Source: Magnaporthiopsis rhizophila (lineage: Eukaryota; Ascomycota; Sordariomycetes; Magnaporthales; Magnaporthaceae). Taken from it: DNA of 64,000 bases. Location: assembly GCA_003049465.1 (NCBI GenBank), contig PYSS01000148.1, positions 1 to 64,000 of the forward strand, in the 5' to 3' direction. Numbering within the stretch: the stretch's first letter is position 1; every line of letters starts with the position of its first letter. Both the position numbers and the translations under genes were made by a program. This document shows, piece by piece, positions 12,074 to 22,198 of this stretch. The notes under the pieces were generated by a model. The model was not told where the DNA came from. It searched no databases and saw nothing but the letters and a program-made list of their open reading frames with translations.

Positions 12074-12876
12074 GGGAGTGGCCTATCTGGTTGTGCGATC
12101 AGGTAGCTAGCGGGTATTTGACGATCGAGTCCAAGCCGAAAGCTCGAGAAGGTGCTCGGGGCTCAGGGGTCAAGGATAGCGCAGACCTAGAAGTGCCATG
12201 AAGTAGCCGGAGACGCCTCTTATAAGACGAGTAGGGGGCCAAACCGGGCAGGGGCGTCTCCCCACAGCGGGCATCCTCCTTGAGGCTAGACCCGCGCCAA
12301 TGGGAAGATTCGATCGGGTCGTAGTCGTAGCGATAGCAGAGAAAATAGCTGCTGTTATGTTGGTTTTTCCCGGAAACCAGGACGTCGCGGGCCGCAAAAA
12401 GGGGCGAGAGGTATTCCCAAAGAGGCGAACGGGGTCGGTATTTGGAGAAGCGGGTGCGGGGAAGTGGAGGCCCTCGCAGAGCAGGCAGTTAATCCATCCA
12501 CACAAGGAGCAGCATCGCGGATGTTTGCGTGCCATCAGGCGGAGTTGACGTCTTCCGTCGCTCTGGGCTCTCCACTTGGGGCTGGTCACGGAGAATTGGT
12601 TCCAAAGAGCAGAAGCGCTGCTCTGTCCGTCGGGTAATAAGACACACCCCGCATCGGTGGAACTGAAGCAGGACAAGGTAGGATTTGGGAGTTGTGGCTA
12701 GAAAAGTTGGCCGTCAATCGTGTTAGGGTTATCACATCGTGAGTGGTCAGGGGTGAGGCGCGAGAAGGCCAGGGCCGACATTTAGCGGGCAACTTATCCC
12801 CAAAAAGTACCCAAACAACAAGGGCACAAAAAATCAGGTTGATATGCCTGCGTACCGCAGGCGCATCGGGAATTGA
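12074..12876. other. Intergenic region between the GH43 gene and the tRNA pair
   Basis: I see no gene in this 0.8 kb. It should hold the promoter of the minus-strand GH43 gene on its left and the Pol III termination signal of the tRNA pair on its right. Confidence 0.5.
12828..12833 (-). terminator. RNA polymerase III terminator of the tRNA pair
   Basis: A run of six A on the plus strand, T6 on the transcribed minus strand, lies 44 nt downstream of tRNA-Lys. It is the nearest run of at least five T after the pair (a T5 follows at 12806-12802). No T run separates the two tRNAs, which favours one shared transcript. Confidence 0.6.
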
Positions 12877-12959
12877 GCCCAATGCGGGGGTCGAACCCGC
12901 AACCTTGAGATGACCGGAGTCTTAAGAGTCTCACGCTCTACCGATTGAGCTAACCGGGC
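12877..12959 (-). tRNA. tRNA-Lys(CTT) with an 11-nt intron
   Basis: On the minus strand the 83 nt fold as a full cloverleaf. The acceptor GCCCGGT pairs with ATTGGGC (two G-T pairs), the D arm contains GCTCAATCGGTAGAGC, and the anticodon stem TGAGA/TCTCA encloses CTCTTA plus A. The T arm is GCGGG-TTCGACC-CCCGC. Anticodon CTT reads lysine AAG. Eleven extra nucleotides between positions 37 and 38 are a standard nuclear tRNA intron, leaving a 72-nt mature tRNA. It follows tRNA-Glu on the same strand after 3 nt. Confidence 0.95.
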
Positions 12960-12962
12960 TGC

Positions 12963-13051
12963 TCCGATACGGGGAATCGAACCCCGGGCTCGGCAGGCCT
13001 CAGGACCGGAGCCTTGAGAGTGCCGGATGTTAGCCACTACACCATATCGGA
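12963..13051 (-). tRNA. tRNA-Glu(CTC) with an ~18-nt intron
   Basis: On the minus strand, TCCGATA pairs perfectly with TATCGGA as acceptor. The anticodon stem CGGCA/TGCCG encloses CTCTCA and one more base, with about 18 intron bases between positions 37 and 38. The T arm is CGGGG-TTCGATT-CCCCG. Anticodon CTC reads glutamate GAG. It is the upstream member of a tight pair with tRNA-Lys, 3 nt away and with no terminator in between. Confidence 0.95.
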
Positions 13052-14078
13052 TGTGCTTTAGAGCATGCTGCTGCTTGGTTGGGCGCCTGGGTCTGGAGGC
13101 GGGAGTATGACTCCTCTTGGGCACAGCTTGTGTGCGGGAAGCGGCATTGTGTGGGCCGGTCGCCGCGGCGAGAGGATGCGGGTTCCAGCCTGGGGAAGCG
13201 GGAGCAGGGGTGTAGCGGTGATGAGAATGGAGCCTGGTGACATCCAATCGGGCCAGGGCTGGCTCTTGGGGAAGTTTAAAAGATTTGATGGCCTTGGAGA
13301 TGTTTCCTGCGAGAGAGTGCAGCAATGGAAATGGTTGCTTGGACAAGCTGCGATCTTTCTGGTTGGAGCGGACCAGGGGAAGATGGCTGAGGATAGAGGC
13401 ACTAGGACGGCAGTGCTCAGCGCTGGCTGAGCGAGTTCTGGCGGCTTCCAGTTAGCACAGTGTGGTCAGAATTTCTCAGCCGCCCGCAAACACCATGAAT
13501 CCCAGTCACAACTGGTCAGCGCAGCTACACGACCTGCCTCTGCCAGTACCTCCCATCGCACGGACAGGCTCTTCTCTAGGACGCGATTCGTCAAACGCCC
13601 GTGCCATCAAAGCCAAGCAGCAAATCAGCAACTGCCCACCATGTTCTTCTTCCTTTTCCTCATTAGCCGAACCCGCCGAGCGTTCTTTTTCGGAAGGTGG
13701 TATTTGGGCACATGGTTCCGCGGCCCCCAACCCAGGCGGCGATCCATGTACGAGGCGCGCTATGGGTTCTTGTACGAATGCCCTGTAGGCCGTATTCTCT
13801 ATTTGCGACACTGCATCATGGAATCGCATCGAGTCTACTTGGCCGTTTGAAGCCGTCGCACAAGCAAGCGGGACTGTCGCTGGCCACATAAATACAAAGC
13901 CCAAGCCGCATCCATCGCATAAAAAAAGAAAGGGAAATGAGCACGGGTTTTCTAAGCTCGTCTGCTCTACAACAAGAGGTGTGTGAGTTATTTTACTCAA
14001 ACAATCGCAGAGGCCCCATCTTACCGCGCTCCCTGGAAATCCTTCGACTGACCAATCCGTGTCCACGCAGGTGTCGAC
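13052..14078. other. Intergenic region, no gene seen
   Basis: Short open frames occur on both strands, none with recognisable features. The right end is the promoter of the phytase-like gene; the left end is upstream of the tRNA pair. Confidence 0.45.
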
Positions 14079-16599
14079 ATGGCGACAAAGATGATGCTCG
14101 CCGTGTGGCCTCTGTGTACCATTATTGGCGCCGTCGCGGCTCGGTCGGCGCCCGTCAGCGTCAAGCTCAACATCACCGCCGTGAGCCGCGAGATCAAGTC
14201 CGGTTGGACTTCTGTATACTATCGAGACGCAGCATCAAGCTCGTCGTCGCCGGCGTCCCCTTATTTGATTGGAAACGATGGCATGACTGCCACTGGTGGC
14301 TTCCACATCTTCAATCTAGATTCGCCATCCCCCATTTCCGAGGTCACCAGCATCGTTACCGGGAGGACCAAACTCGTCACCACGTTGTATGGATTGGGCA
14401 GCGGGAAGGGCGCCAAAGGCGGCTCCAGCGATGTTATCATCACTATCGCGCAGACCGATTCTATCATTCGCGTTTTTGATACCGCCTCGTTCAACGAGAT
14501 TCCCACGCTCGCATCGCCACGTGTGACTTTGGGTGACTGGAATGCCATCTGCCCATGGCAGAGCAGCGGAAACCACTACTTCTTTCTCTTCGGCAAGGGA
14601 GGCAGGGCGTTCCAGTATCTGGTCCGCAAGGTCAACGGCGCTGTCGAGATCCTAGAGGTAAATACTCGCTGATCCCAGAGAGACGCGGAGGAACGGTGTG
14701 TCCTAACCAGCTTTATTCGCGCTGCAGGTCCGATCTATCCCCGTTTCGGCCGTGTTCGTCGGCTGCGCGGTTTCACAGAAGCACTCCACGCTGTTCCTCA
14801 CTGAGGATGTGGGCCAAGACGTTTACACCATGGAGCTGGTCGAAAACACTGCCGCGCCAGTAATCACCAAGGTAGACAATGTCACCGCAGCCACCGGCGT
14901 TTCCGTATATGAGACGAGCTCTTCCGAGAAGGACTACGTTTTCGTCGCTCAAGAGAACTCCATCTCTGTTTACCGCCATCCTTGGGACATCGTCGGCAAG
15001 GTTACCCTGACCGGCCGGGACAAGATCGAGATCGAGGGGCTGGGCACATACCAAGCGTCCACATCAAGGTACCCTCAAGGCGCGCTTACCTACAGCATGA
15101 AGGCTAAGTCCTTCAGGGGTTTTGGTGTCTCTTCTCTGTCCACAGTGTTGGCGGACCTCGGTATCCCAGCGAACACAGCGTACAACCCCAGAGCTCGGTC
15201 GGGCGGCAGCGGACCTTCTCCAATCTCCAGCTCATGCTCCAGAAACGGCTACTCCATAAACAAGCAGTGCAGCTGCTTCCTCGGCTTCACCGGGCCAGAT
15301 TGCAGCCAGTTTGCCTGCACAGATTCATGCTCCGGCAAGGGCCGCTGCACCGGCCCGAACCAGTGCAGCTGCGATGCCGGCTGGGGTGGCCTGCACTGCT
15401 CGTTCCTGCTGGTCGAGCCGTCCTACGAGACGGATGCCAATGGCGGCGATGGTGACGACCCAGCCATCTGGATTTCTCCAGTTGCCCCGGAATTATCACG
15501 CATCATCACTACAGTCAAGTCTGAGCGAGAAGCAGGCCTCGGGGTGTACGACCTTCAGGGAAAACTGGTGCAGGCTTTCCCGGCGCCGCAGCCAAATAAC
15601 GTGGATATGATCTATGGCTTCCAGGCCGGTAACCGCCGCGTCGACCTGGCATTCGCAGGATGTCGTACTGAAAGCACTCTGTGGTGAGTCACGGAGACTC
15701 TTTTAGCTCCCAACGCCTCTGTATGCAGATGAAGCGCTAACATATGGCATCTACTCGACAGCATTTTCGAGATGCACCCCAACGGAACCCTGACGGACAT
15801 CCCTGGCGGCAGCCAGCCGCTTCCTCCCAAGTACAAAGTCTACGGCTCGTGCACCTACCTCTCCCCCAAGACCGGAAAGCAGTACCTCTTCGTCAACGAG
15901 AAGTCGGCCCGCTACCTGCAGTACGAGCTCACGGCGACGGCGAACGGCACGCTGCAGACGACCTTGGTTCGCGACTTCACCGTCGGCAACGGAGGCCAGG
16001 TCGAGGGCTGCGTGACGGACGAGCAGAACGGCTGGCTCTTCCTGGGCGAGGAGCCGGTCGCGCTCTGGCGGTACGGCGCCGAGCCCGACTCGACCGCGCC
16101 AGGCCACCTCGTCGCGTCCGTCGGCGACGGCGGGCCGCTCAACGCCGAGGTTGAGGGCGTGACGCTCGTGACGGGCAAGCGGCCCGACCAGGGCTACATC
16201 ATCGCCTCCAACCAGGGCGTCAGCTCGTACGCCGTCTACCGGCGCGCCGAGCCGCACGAGTACGTGACGACGTTTCAGATAGTCAAGTCGGCCGACGGCC
16301 AAGTCGACGCCGTGTCCAACACGGACGGCATCACGGCTGTGGGCACGGCGCTGGGCCCAGACTTCCCCTACGGGCTGGTCGTGGTGCACGATGACGCCAA
16401 CGAGCTACCTGGCGGCGGGACGAGCGAGGATGCCAGCTTCAAGCTGATCAGCCTGGAGAAGATCTTGGGCGCCAAGCCGCTCCAGTCGCTGAACCTGCTC
16501 GGGGATGTTGACCACGAGTGGAAACCTCGTGCCCGGGCTGCTTCACACGACGGACTGACGTCTAGCGATGCTGGTTCGGGGTGGGACAGCGTGCGTTGA
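14079..16599 (+). CDS. Secreted beta-propeller phytase-like protein with EGF-like modules
   Basis: Three exons, 14079-14657, 14728-15683 and 15762-16599, give 790 residues. The first ~24 residues are a signal peptide. Residues ~25-350 look like a degenerate N-terminal propeller. Residues ~360-412 hold two Cys-rich EGF-like modules (C-S-C-F-L-G-F-T-G-P-D-C and C-S-C-D-A-G-W-G-G-L-H-C). Residues ~415-770 are the beta-propeller phytase domain, with D-G-D-D-P-A-I-W-I, N-N-V-D-M-I-Y-G-F, G-Q-V-E-G-C, G-E-E-P-V-A-L-W-R-Y and S-N-Q-G-V-S-S-Y-A-V-Y, which carry calcium and phosphate ligands in the family. Enzymes of this class (3-phytase, PF02333) release phosphate from phytate. The dual-propeller form with an EGF linker is known in fungi; activity here is inferred. 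Splice phases fit exactly. Confidence 0.92.
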
Positions 16600-17010
16600 A
16601 GAATTATGACCAGAGCAGAGAGTAATTGGTAATCAAATGGTCTATTGTCCTGCGTTTCTACTCTTGTGAATCGTCCGGGACGTTTATTTTGCGCCACGTA
16701 AGCGGCGAACAAAATCCGCTTGGCAAGCGGGAGTCACCACCGACGTAGGGAATATATAAAGCCTCCATATCATCACACCCTGGGTCGGTATTCCCGCTTC
16801 TCGGGACACGCAACAGAACGATCCATAAATTCTTAGACTGAGCAGTGAGGCCACGACCAGCACACAAATCCGTCACGTGGGTGTCGGTCGACTCCCCGCG
16901 TTCGCTAAAGTCCCTGCCTGATTCATCTGCATCACAATTTCTCTTCGTTCCTTGTCACAAACACCCACGAAGAGTATGTCCCCAGCAGAAGTGTTGGGCT
17001 CTTCCGGCCA

Positions 17011-17475
17011 TTGAACCCTATCTCTGGGCAAATCATTTTCTTCTCTGGGCGAGCCAAAAGGCTCGCCCCAGAACGTCACGTTCACCATATCCAGCAGGAG
17101 GTGGCCACCTCACAGCCTCTCGCTCGCCACCTCCTGCAGGAGATGGCCATCTCAGAGCGTCACGCTCACCATCTCCAGCAGGAGGTGGCCGCCCAGAACG
17201 GCACGCTCACAATCTCCTGCAAGAACGGCACCTGTGCAAAGGAGTGGGTGACCCCGGCGGTTTCCGAAGAAGGCCTCTCTCACCATAAGAGTGCTTTTAA
17301 GATTCGCTTGTTTGTTGCTGGAGCCCACACAAACGCTGCCACCAACAAGGCCATTGAGGTAATTAGCTATTCCCAGAATTCTACTAGAGATTTCCCAGCC
17401 TTGTTGCTTGCTGGTGCCCCACACGATATTTTCCATCAGAGATCGGAAGAATTCGCGATGCTAACAGCTATTTAG
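17011..17475 (+). CDS. Doubtful 154-aa hypothetical ORF containing a 14-aa repeat
   Basis: An open frame whose N-terminal half is the in-frame translation of a 42-bp tandem repeat (17071-17229), giving 14-residue units with a Q-Q-E-V-A or L-Q-E-M-A core. The second half has no recognisable domain and no signal peptide. A second long frame runs through the same repeat, so the open frame may only reflect the repeat having no stops. I cannot assign a function and doubt that it is expressed. Confidence 0.2.
   Translation: MNPISGQIIFFSGRAKRLAPERHVHHIQQEVATSQPLARHLLQEMAISERHAHHLQQEVAAQNGTLTISCKNGTCAKEWVTPAVSEEGLSHHKSAFKIRLFVAGAHTNAATNKAIEVISYSQNSTRDFPALLLAGAPHDIFHQRSEEFAMLTAI
17071..17229 (+). repeat. 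42-bp minisatellite, 3.8 copies
   Basis: Units at 17071-17112, 17113-17154 and 17155-17196 plus a partial unit to about 17229. Each keeps the core CAGGAGRTGGCC after a CACCATMTCC/CACCTCCTG block. The period is a multiple of three, so every frame stays open. Units have diverged at several positions, so this is not a recent expansion. Confidence 0.85.
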
Positions 17476-18531
17476 ACTAGCAAAAGCCCTCACGTCGACA
17501 CCGACAACCTCCACGCCAGCAACGAGCGCAACCATTCAAGCAAGACAAGATTCCGTCCGTCCGTCCGAAAATCCATTGCTCTGCGCCCGCTCCCAACCCT
17601 GACAAGGCCTGTAGCTCTTCGTCCCGGAGCTCGGAAACAAAGTTGCTGGTGCGGCCAGACAAGAGTTGCAGAAAGATTGCTCGGTAGCTGAGAGGCCGTA
17701 GGCAGTAGCCTGACATCTCCAGAGCCAAGTCTGTCAAGAGACTGGTCACGGGCAACCAGCGGCTCCAGCATGCGTGTCGGCGCCATTACCGAGCAGCCTA
17801 AGCCGGGTGTAATGGGTTCCTTGAGTTTCCCTGGCGGCGCCGCTTGAGGTCTAGCAGCAGGTGCCGCAGTTGGTAGCAACGCTGTACATGCATTGCTTGA
17901 TAATTATGTGCAGGAGCTAGGAGGAGTAGATATCTGTGCAGGATGCGGAGGCACTATGGCCATCCTTTTATGCCAGTTGATAGAATGGTCGTTGAGCTTT
18001 TCTTTCAGAGCCAGGAATCTGGCCAGGATTTTCTACTCTCAAATCAAGGTCATTAGTTAATTAGCCTTCAGCCATACATATCCACTCCCATCAAACATCG
18101 AACCCGATCCAACTCAACAGAGGGATTGTGTTGAAATACTGGGACAAAGGAAACTACACAGCATTGCAGAGGTAAAAAGGCACTGCAAATAGCAACAAGG
18201 CATATATGCTGCTTGTCAAAGGAGTCAGTTTACCGCGGGAATAAACCGTCAAAAGGTAAGAGTAATCAGTTCCAATCTTTATTTTGCTCTATTTGCGCGG
18301 TTGTCCGGTTCCTCATGGCGAAAGTGCTGCCGCTGTGTCTCACATCATCCAGGCTGTGGATAATGCAAGCTCACCAGACACGGTTACCTTCGCAAAAAAC
18401 TTCCCAGCGCTCCGCAAGATCTCCCGAATCACCTCAGAACCTGCGGCTACGTTAGCGACACACAGCAACAAGCGGTTAAACGCTATGGCTTGAGGGAAAA
18501 CATACATCAGAGAGAACAAGACCCGGAGGAT
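17476..18531. other. Intergenic region, no gene seen
   Basis: It includes a short TCCG microsatellite near 17550 and short open frames without recognisable features. Confidence 0.4.
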
Positions 18532-19125
18532 CTAGTTGTCAAAGTCCTTCAGAGCCGCTCCGTGGAGCATCTGAAGCCGTGCCCAGTGGTCGCACGGAGT
18601 GTACGCGGCCAGTTTGTTGCAAAAACCGGCAGCCAACACCTTGCACTCCTCCAGCTCCCGTATGAGGTTTGACAGGCGGGAGGCCAGGACTTTGGCGATC
18701 GGCTTGATGTCCTCGATGTCCAGGTTCAGCTGGACAATGTCGCCGGCGTACCGGGCCATGTCCGTGCGGGTCATCGCCTTCTCCAGGTACTGGTTCTGCC
18801 TGCGGCAGAAGTCGTCGAGCTGTCGGCTTTGGTCCTTGTCGGCGGCGGACCAGAGCGGCGACACCCATTCGTGGCACTGCCTGAGGTTTGTGGCGAGCAG
18901 AGCGCTATCGCACCGCGCATTGTTGACGAGCAAGGTGAGCTCATCGGCGTGGTTCCTTGAGGTGTCGGTGCCGAGCAGTAGGCCCCTGGGATCCTCGATG
19001 TGACGCTGAATAGACAACTCGTCATAGAGGAAGATCTCCAGCGCGCTCTTGGCGGTGCTGCAGCTGCTGGCATAGAGGGCGGCAACTTCGGCCATGTGAC
19101 GCTCGATCTCTTCGTGCGAAGACAT
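18532..19125 (-). CDS. Orphan 197-aa helical protein
   Basis: An intron-less frame of 197 codons with normal fungal codon use. The predicted product is almost entirely helical and polar, with repeated Leu/Ala-rich amphipathic stretches (S-R-L-S-N-L-I-R-E-L-E-E-C-K-V-L near residue 160, L-N-L-D-I-E-D-I-K-P-I near 135). It has no signal peptide or membrane span. I do not recognise a family. The helical, coiled-coil-like character is reminiscent of the large pair at 26-34 kb, but there is no sequence link I can show. The start at 19125 is the first Met; no upstream exon is evident. Confidence 0.6.
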   Translation of the reverse strand: MSSHEEIERHMAEVAALYASSCSTAKSALEIFLYDELSIQRHIEDPRGLLLGTDTSRNHADELTLLVNNARCDSALLATNLRQCHEWVSPLWSAADKDQSRQLDDFCRRQNQYLEKAMTRTDMARYAGDIVQLNLDIEDIKPIAKVLASRLSNLIRELEECKVLAAGFCNKLAAYTPCDHWARLQMLHGAALKDFDN

Positions 19126-21325
19126 TTTTGATCAACGGGCCGGGGTGAGTGTACTTTTGGCAAATCGAAGTGATGTGGTCGTAGGGTATCTTGATCAGCC
19201 GATGTATTTAGTCGGTGGGGTTGTGGTGGTGAGTTTTGGATTTGGAGAAACACGTTTGACTTGCGTCTGATTTTGTACTCAGAACCGACCGGCTAGTTAC
19301 AATGGAGTATGTCTGCCGGGAAGAGTATTTGTTGCCCCCACAAAGCAATGCCGCAAGGGTGAAAGGAACCAGTATTCAATTATCAAAGTAGACGCGAGGC
19401 TTTGTAGGTCCGCCCGGTAGCCAAGAACTCCTCGCAGGGGTGAAAGGAACCAGCATTTTATTAAAAAAATTAGCCACAATGGCTTTGTACTTTCCCCTGC
19501 CAGCCTTGAGCCTCCAGCAAAGACGGCAATCACGTCCTCCCCGCAAGCTCTTGAGAGTGTCACGTGTTGATCAGCACTTCACTGAGGATCAGCTACCGAG
19601 AGCAGTTTACTGTCGGCGGTTGTTGGTTATCAGACTCAGCTTGTGACAGTGTGTTCATCTCGATGCGTTACTCAATTTTCTATGTGTGGCTCACGTTGAC
19701 ACCATCGCCGTAGGGAGGAGAAGTTGTAAAATCAGGTTTTGGATCCCCTTGGAGCTCTGTCATCGTCCACTCTTCCACTTTCTCCAGTCCATCCGGGTCC
19801 TTGATCTTGTGGCCATTCCCTCATTTCTCTCTTCCCCACCGCACCAGCTGCAACTCCAGCCCTCACACCCCCCTCTTGGATCTCTTTTCTATATCTGGGA
19901 CTGTGAGTGGGATCATCAACTGGCTGCAGTCTCTCCTACGACGGCTGGCCGGTATCAAACCCTCGCAAGGTGGACCGGTAAATTCAGAGAGCCACGACAG
20001 GTCTGAGAGGGCAAGAGGACACGCGCACACTCTGTCAGTCGGGAGAGACGAGGTGCTCGGTCTTGGCAGTACTGGAATTGAAACCAGGGAGAGACGAGTT
20101 TGTGCTGTGGACGGAAGCTCGGCACAGATACCGCAGGAGCAACAACATGCAAGCAGCAACACCACCAGCAAAAATTCATCCCCGATTAACAGCTAGCTTG
20201 ACAGACCGGGAGACGAGCCCCAGATCCGCTTCGGCAGGCCCCTTGAGATTGTATCTTTGGTCTAATTACCTTGTCTGCTGCCTGTATATCTACACCGAGG
20301 GCTTTCGGGGTATCCGTCACAGTCGCAGGGGGTGTGCATGACAGCAAACAAGTTTCTGCCATTCGTCTCCTAGATCCGTTCACTCCCAGTTCATGGGATC
20401 CTGCGAGAGCTGCGGGTTTGAACGGGTCTCCTTGGGATAGACGAGATGGAAACAAAAGGCCAAAGAGAAATCCTATCAATCCGTCACGCTGTAGAGACCA
20501 TGGCTGTTGCTTGCAATAATTATCAACGGCTGTGGCCAGTCGATGTCAGGCTCCAGCCCGAGAAGCTCATCAGCTGGAAAACCTCGTCTTCGACCAATGC
20601 AATTATGAAGATCGCACTGCGCCACACAGGTTAAAAGCGAAGCCCCCCTAATAAAGTACGATTCCTGACGGGAATGCCTCCCCGAGACTTTAGCAATGAT
20701 CCAAAACGAAAAAAAAACAATGAATGTAACCGCGATCTCTGTCCAAAACGCTGGCCGAGGAGTGAGGTTGCAGTGTGCGTCGGCTGGGGGACAAGGTAGC
20801 TGTACCCGAACTGACTAAACAGGGCCCTCCAACGCAAGCAGTCTCTATCCACCCGACCAAAATAATGTAGCTATTTTTTAAATACTTTTAAGTTATCTTG
20901 ATCGGACGGAGTGTTTAAGTATTCTTTAAATAAAGGTACTGGAGTTTATTCTTTGGTTATTTATACAGTAGATATAAATTTTTACTATATTTTACCTTTT
21001 TTTGAGGGCTCCAAAAATAGGTAGCAGAATCAGTCGTCCGTTGTCCGCTGCTCAATGTCTCTTCAGCCGTCTCTGTCCCTTGCGTCTGTCCAATGAACCG
21101 GCCAACATCCATATGAACTGCTTGCTGCGTTTGCACAGGTAGGGTAAGGAAGAGACAGGCCCTAGACGCGTCCACGCCAAGTGTCGTCGACAATGCGCCA
21201 GTACCGCTCCACCAGGCTCCTGGTGTGCGCAGCTTCAATTGGCGGTCCGGATGCATAGTTATTGTCCAGGTTGTCCTTCGTCCCACGGCCCAATGACTTT
21301 TCGATATCCCTTGTCCTTACTTGTA
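19126..21325. other. 2.2 kb intergenic region with a short direct repeat
   Basis: No supportable gene. A 25-nt direct repeat (GCAAGGGTGAAAGGAACCAG type) occurs at 19353 and 19434. Around 20860-21000 the DNA turns AT-rich for about 150 bp without identifiable repeat sequence. Confidence 0.45.
19353..19458 (+). repeat. Two-copy 25-nt direct repeat, 81 nt apart
   Basis: GCAAGGGTGAAAGGAACCAG at 19353 recurs as GCAGGGGTGAAAGGAACCAG at 19434, followed by ATTC/ATTT. It may be a duplicated regulatory site or a decayed tandem repeat. It lies upstream of the 197-aa gene at 18532-19125. Confidence 0.7.
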
Positions 21326-22198
21326 CTAGGCCAGCACTTTCTGGATGTCTGCCGGCTCAAGGATACGCCTGTCGTAGCCGGCCAGCAAGACCTTGACCAT
21401 CGCCTGCGCGAGCTTGTCCGCCACGATGCCCTTGGAAAGAGGTATCGCCATCTTGCGCAGTGCGGATCCGTTGGTGGGGATGATGTCGCCCGGGCGGACA
21501 AACCAAGACTGAAATCTGTCCGGTTGACCGTCCGCCATGTCAGCAAGGCCCTTCTCGACTTGGCCCTGGATGTGTAAAAACGGAAAAAAAAATATGTGTT
21601 AGCCATGTGCATGTCAAAAAGTGGCGTGGGCAAGGTGTGTGGTGTGAGTGGGGGAGCGGCTCAACCGGCGGCTGCAGCCCTTAATGCACCTTGATCTTGC
21701 GGGTGTGCTCCATGAATCGTAGATGCTTCTCCTGGTTCCACTCGGCCAGCCAGCCGCTGCAGAAGACCATCCTAAAAATCTTGCCTTCTCCGGCTAGCTT
21801 GGCCTCGACGAAGGCCTTGGCGGCGGCCAAGGTGTAGTCGACGCCGACCTTGCGGGCCGTCTCGACGTCCGGGAACTGGGCGACCCGACCGCCAATGGCC
21901 CTGTTACGATGATTCGTTAGGACGAGATTGCGGTGGATAGAGCTTGTGACGATGAGGGCGACGGGATGTAGACTCGCCAGAGACAGGCATCGGCGCCTTG
22001 GAGCTGCAAAAGCAGCTCTGGCGGGTAGGTGCCGAAGTCATCGTGCAGGATCACCGTCACCTTCTCGTGGCTGGTGACGGCCTCGGAAAGCGGCTTGCGC
22101 GTCAGGGCGTAGACGTGCTCGATGGCGGGGTTCTCGATGCACTCCTTGACCAGCTCGCCCCCGACGAGGCCGGTGCATCCAGTGACGATGACCTTCAT
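21326..22198 (-). CDS. NAD(P)-binding Rossmann-fold oxidoreductase (atypical SDR)
   Basis: Three exons on the minus strand, 22198-21978, 21900-21690 and 21565-21326, give 223 residues. The N-terminus is K-V-I-V-T-G-C-T-G-L-V-G, the glycine-rich cofactor site of atypical SDRs, followed by A-L-T-R-K-P (~residue 33), typical of the NmrA/epimerase-like group. Later motifs are T-L-A-A-A-K-A-F-V-E and R-P-G-D-I-I-P-T-N. It is probably a soluble NAD(P)H-dependent oxidoreductase or redox sensor; substrate unknown. The first intron has no GT donor in the right phase. A GC donor (G|GCGAGT) at 21977 restores the frame and gives the expected C-L-W-A-I-G-G, so a GC-AG intron is likely. The second intron is GTGCAT...CAG. 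Confidence 0.85.

Noticed and set aside
10625..12106. 493-codon plus-strand open frame
   Set aside because: It is antisense to the GH43-CBM6 gene, which has a signal peptide and catalytic motifs; the plus frame has no domain features.
15751..16389. 212-codon minus-strand open frame
   Set aside because: Antisense of phytase exon 3 with low-complexity composition typical of a mirror frame in GC-rich DNA.
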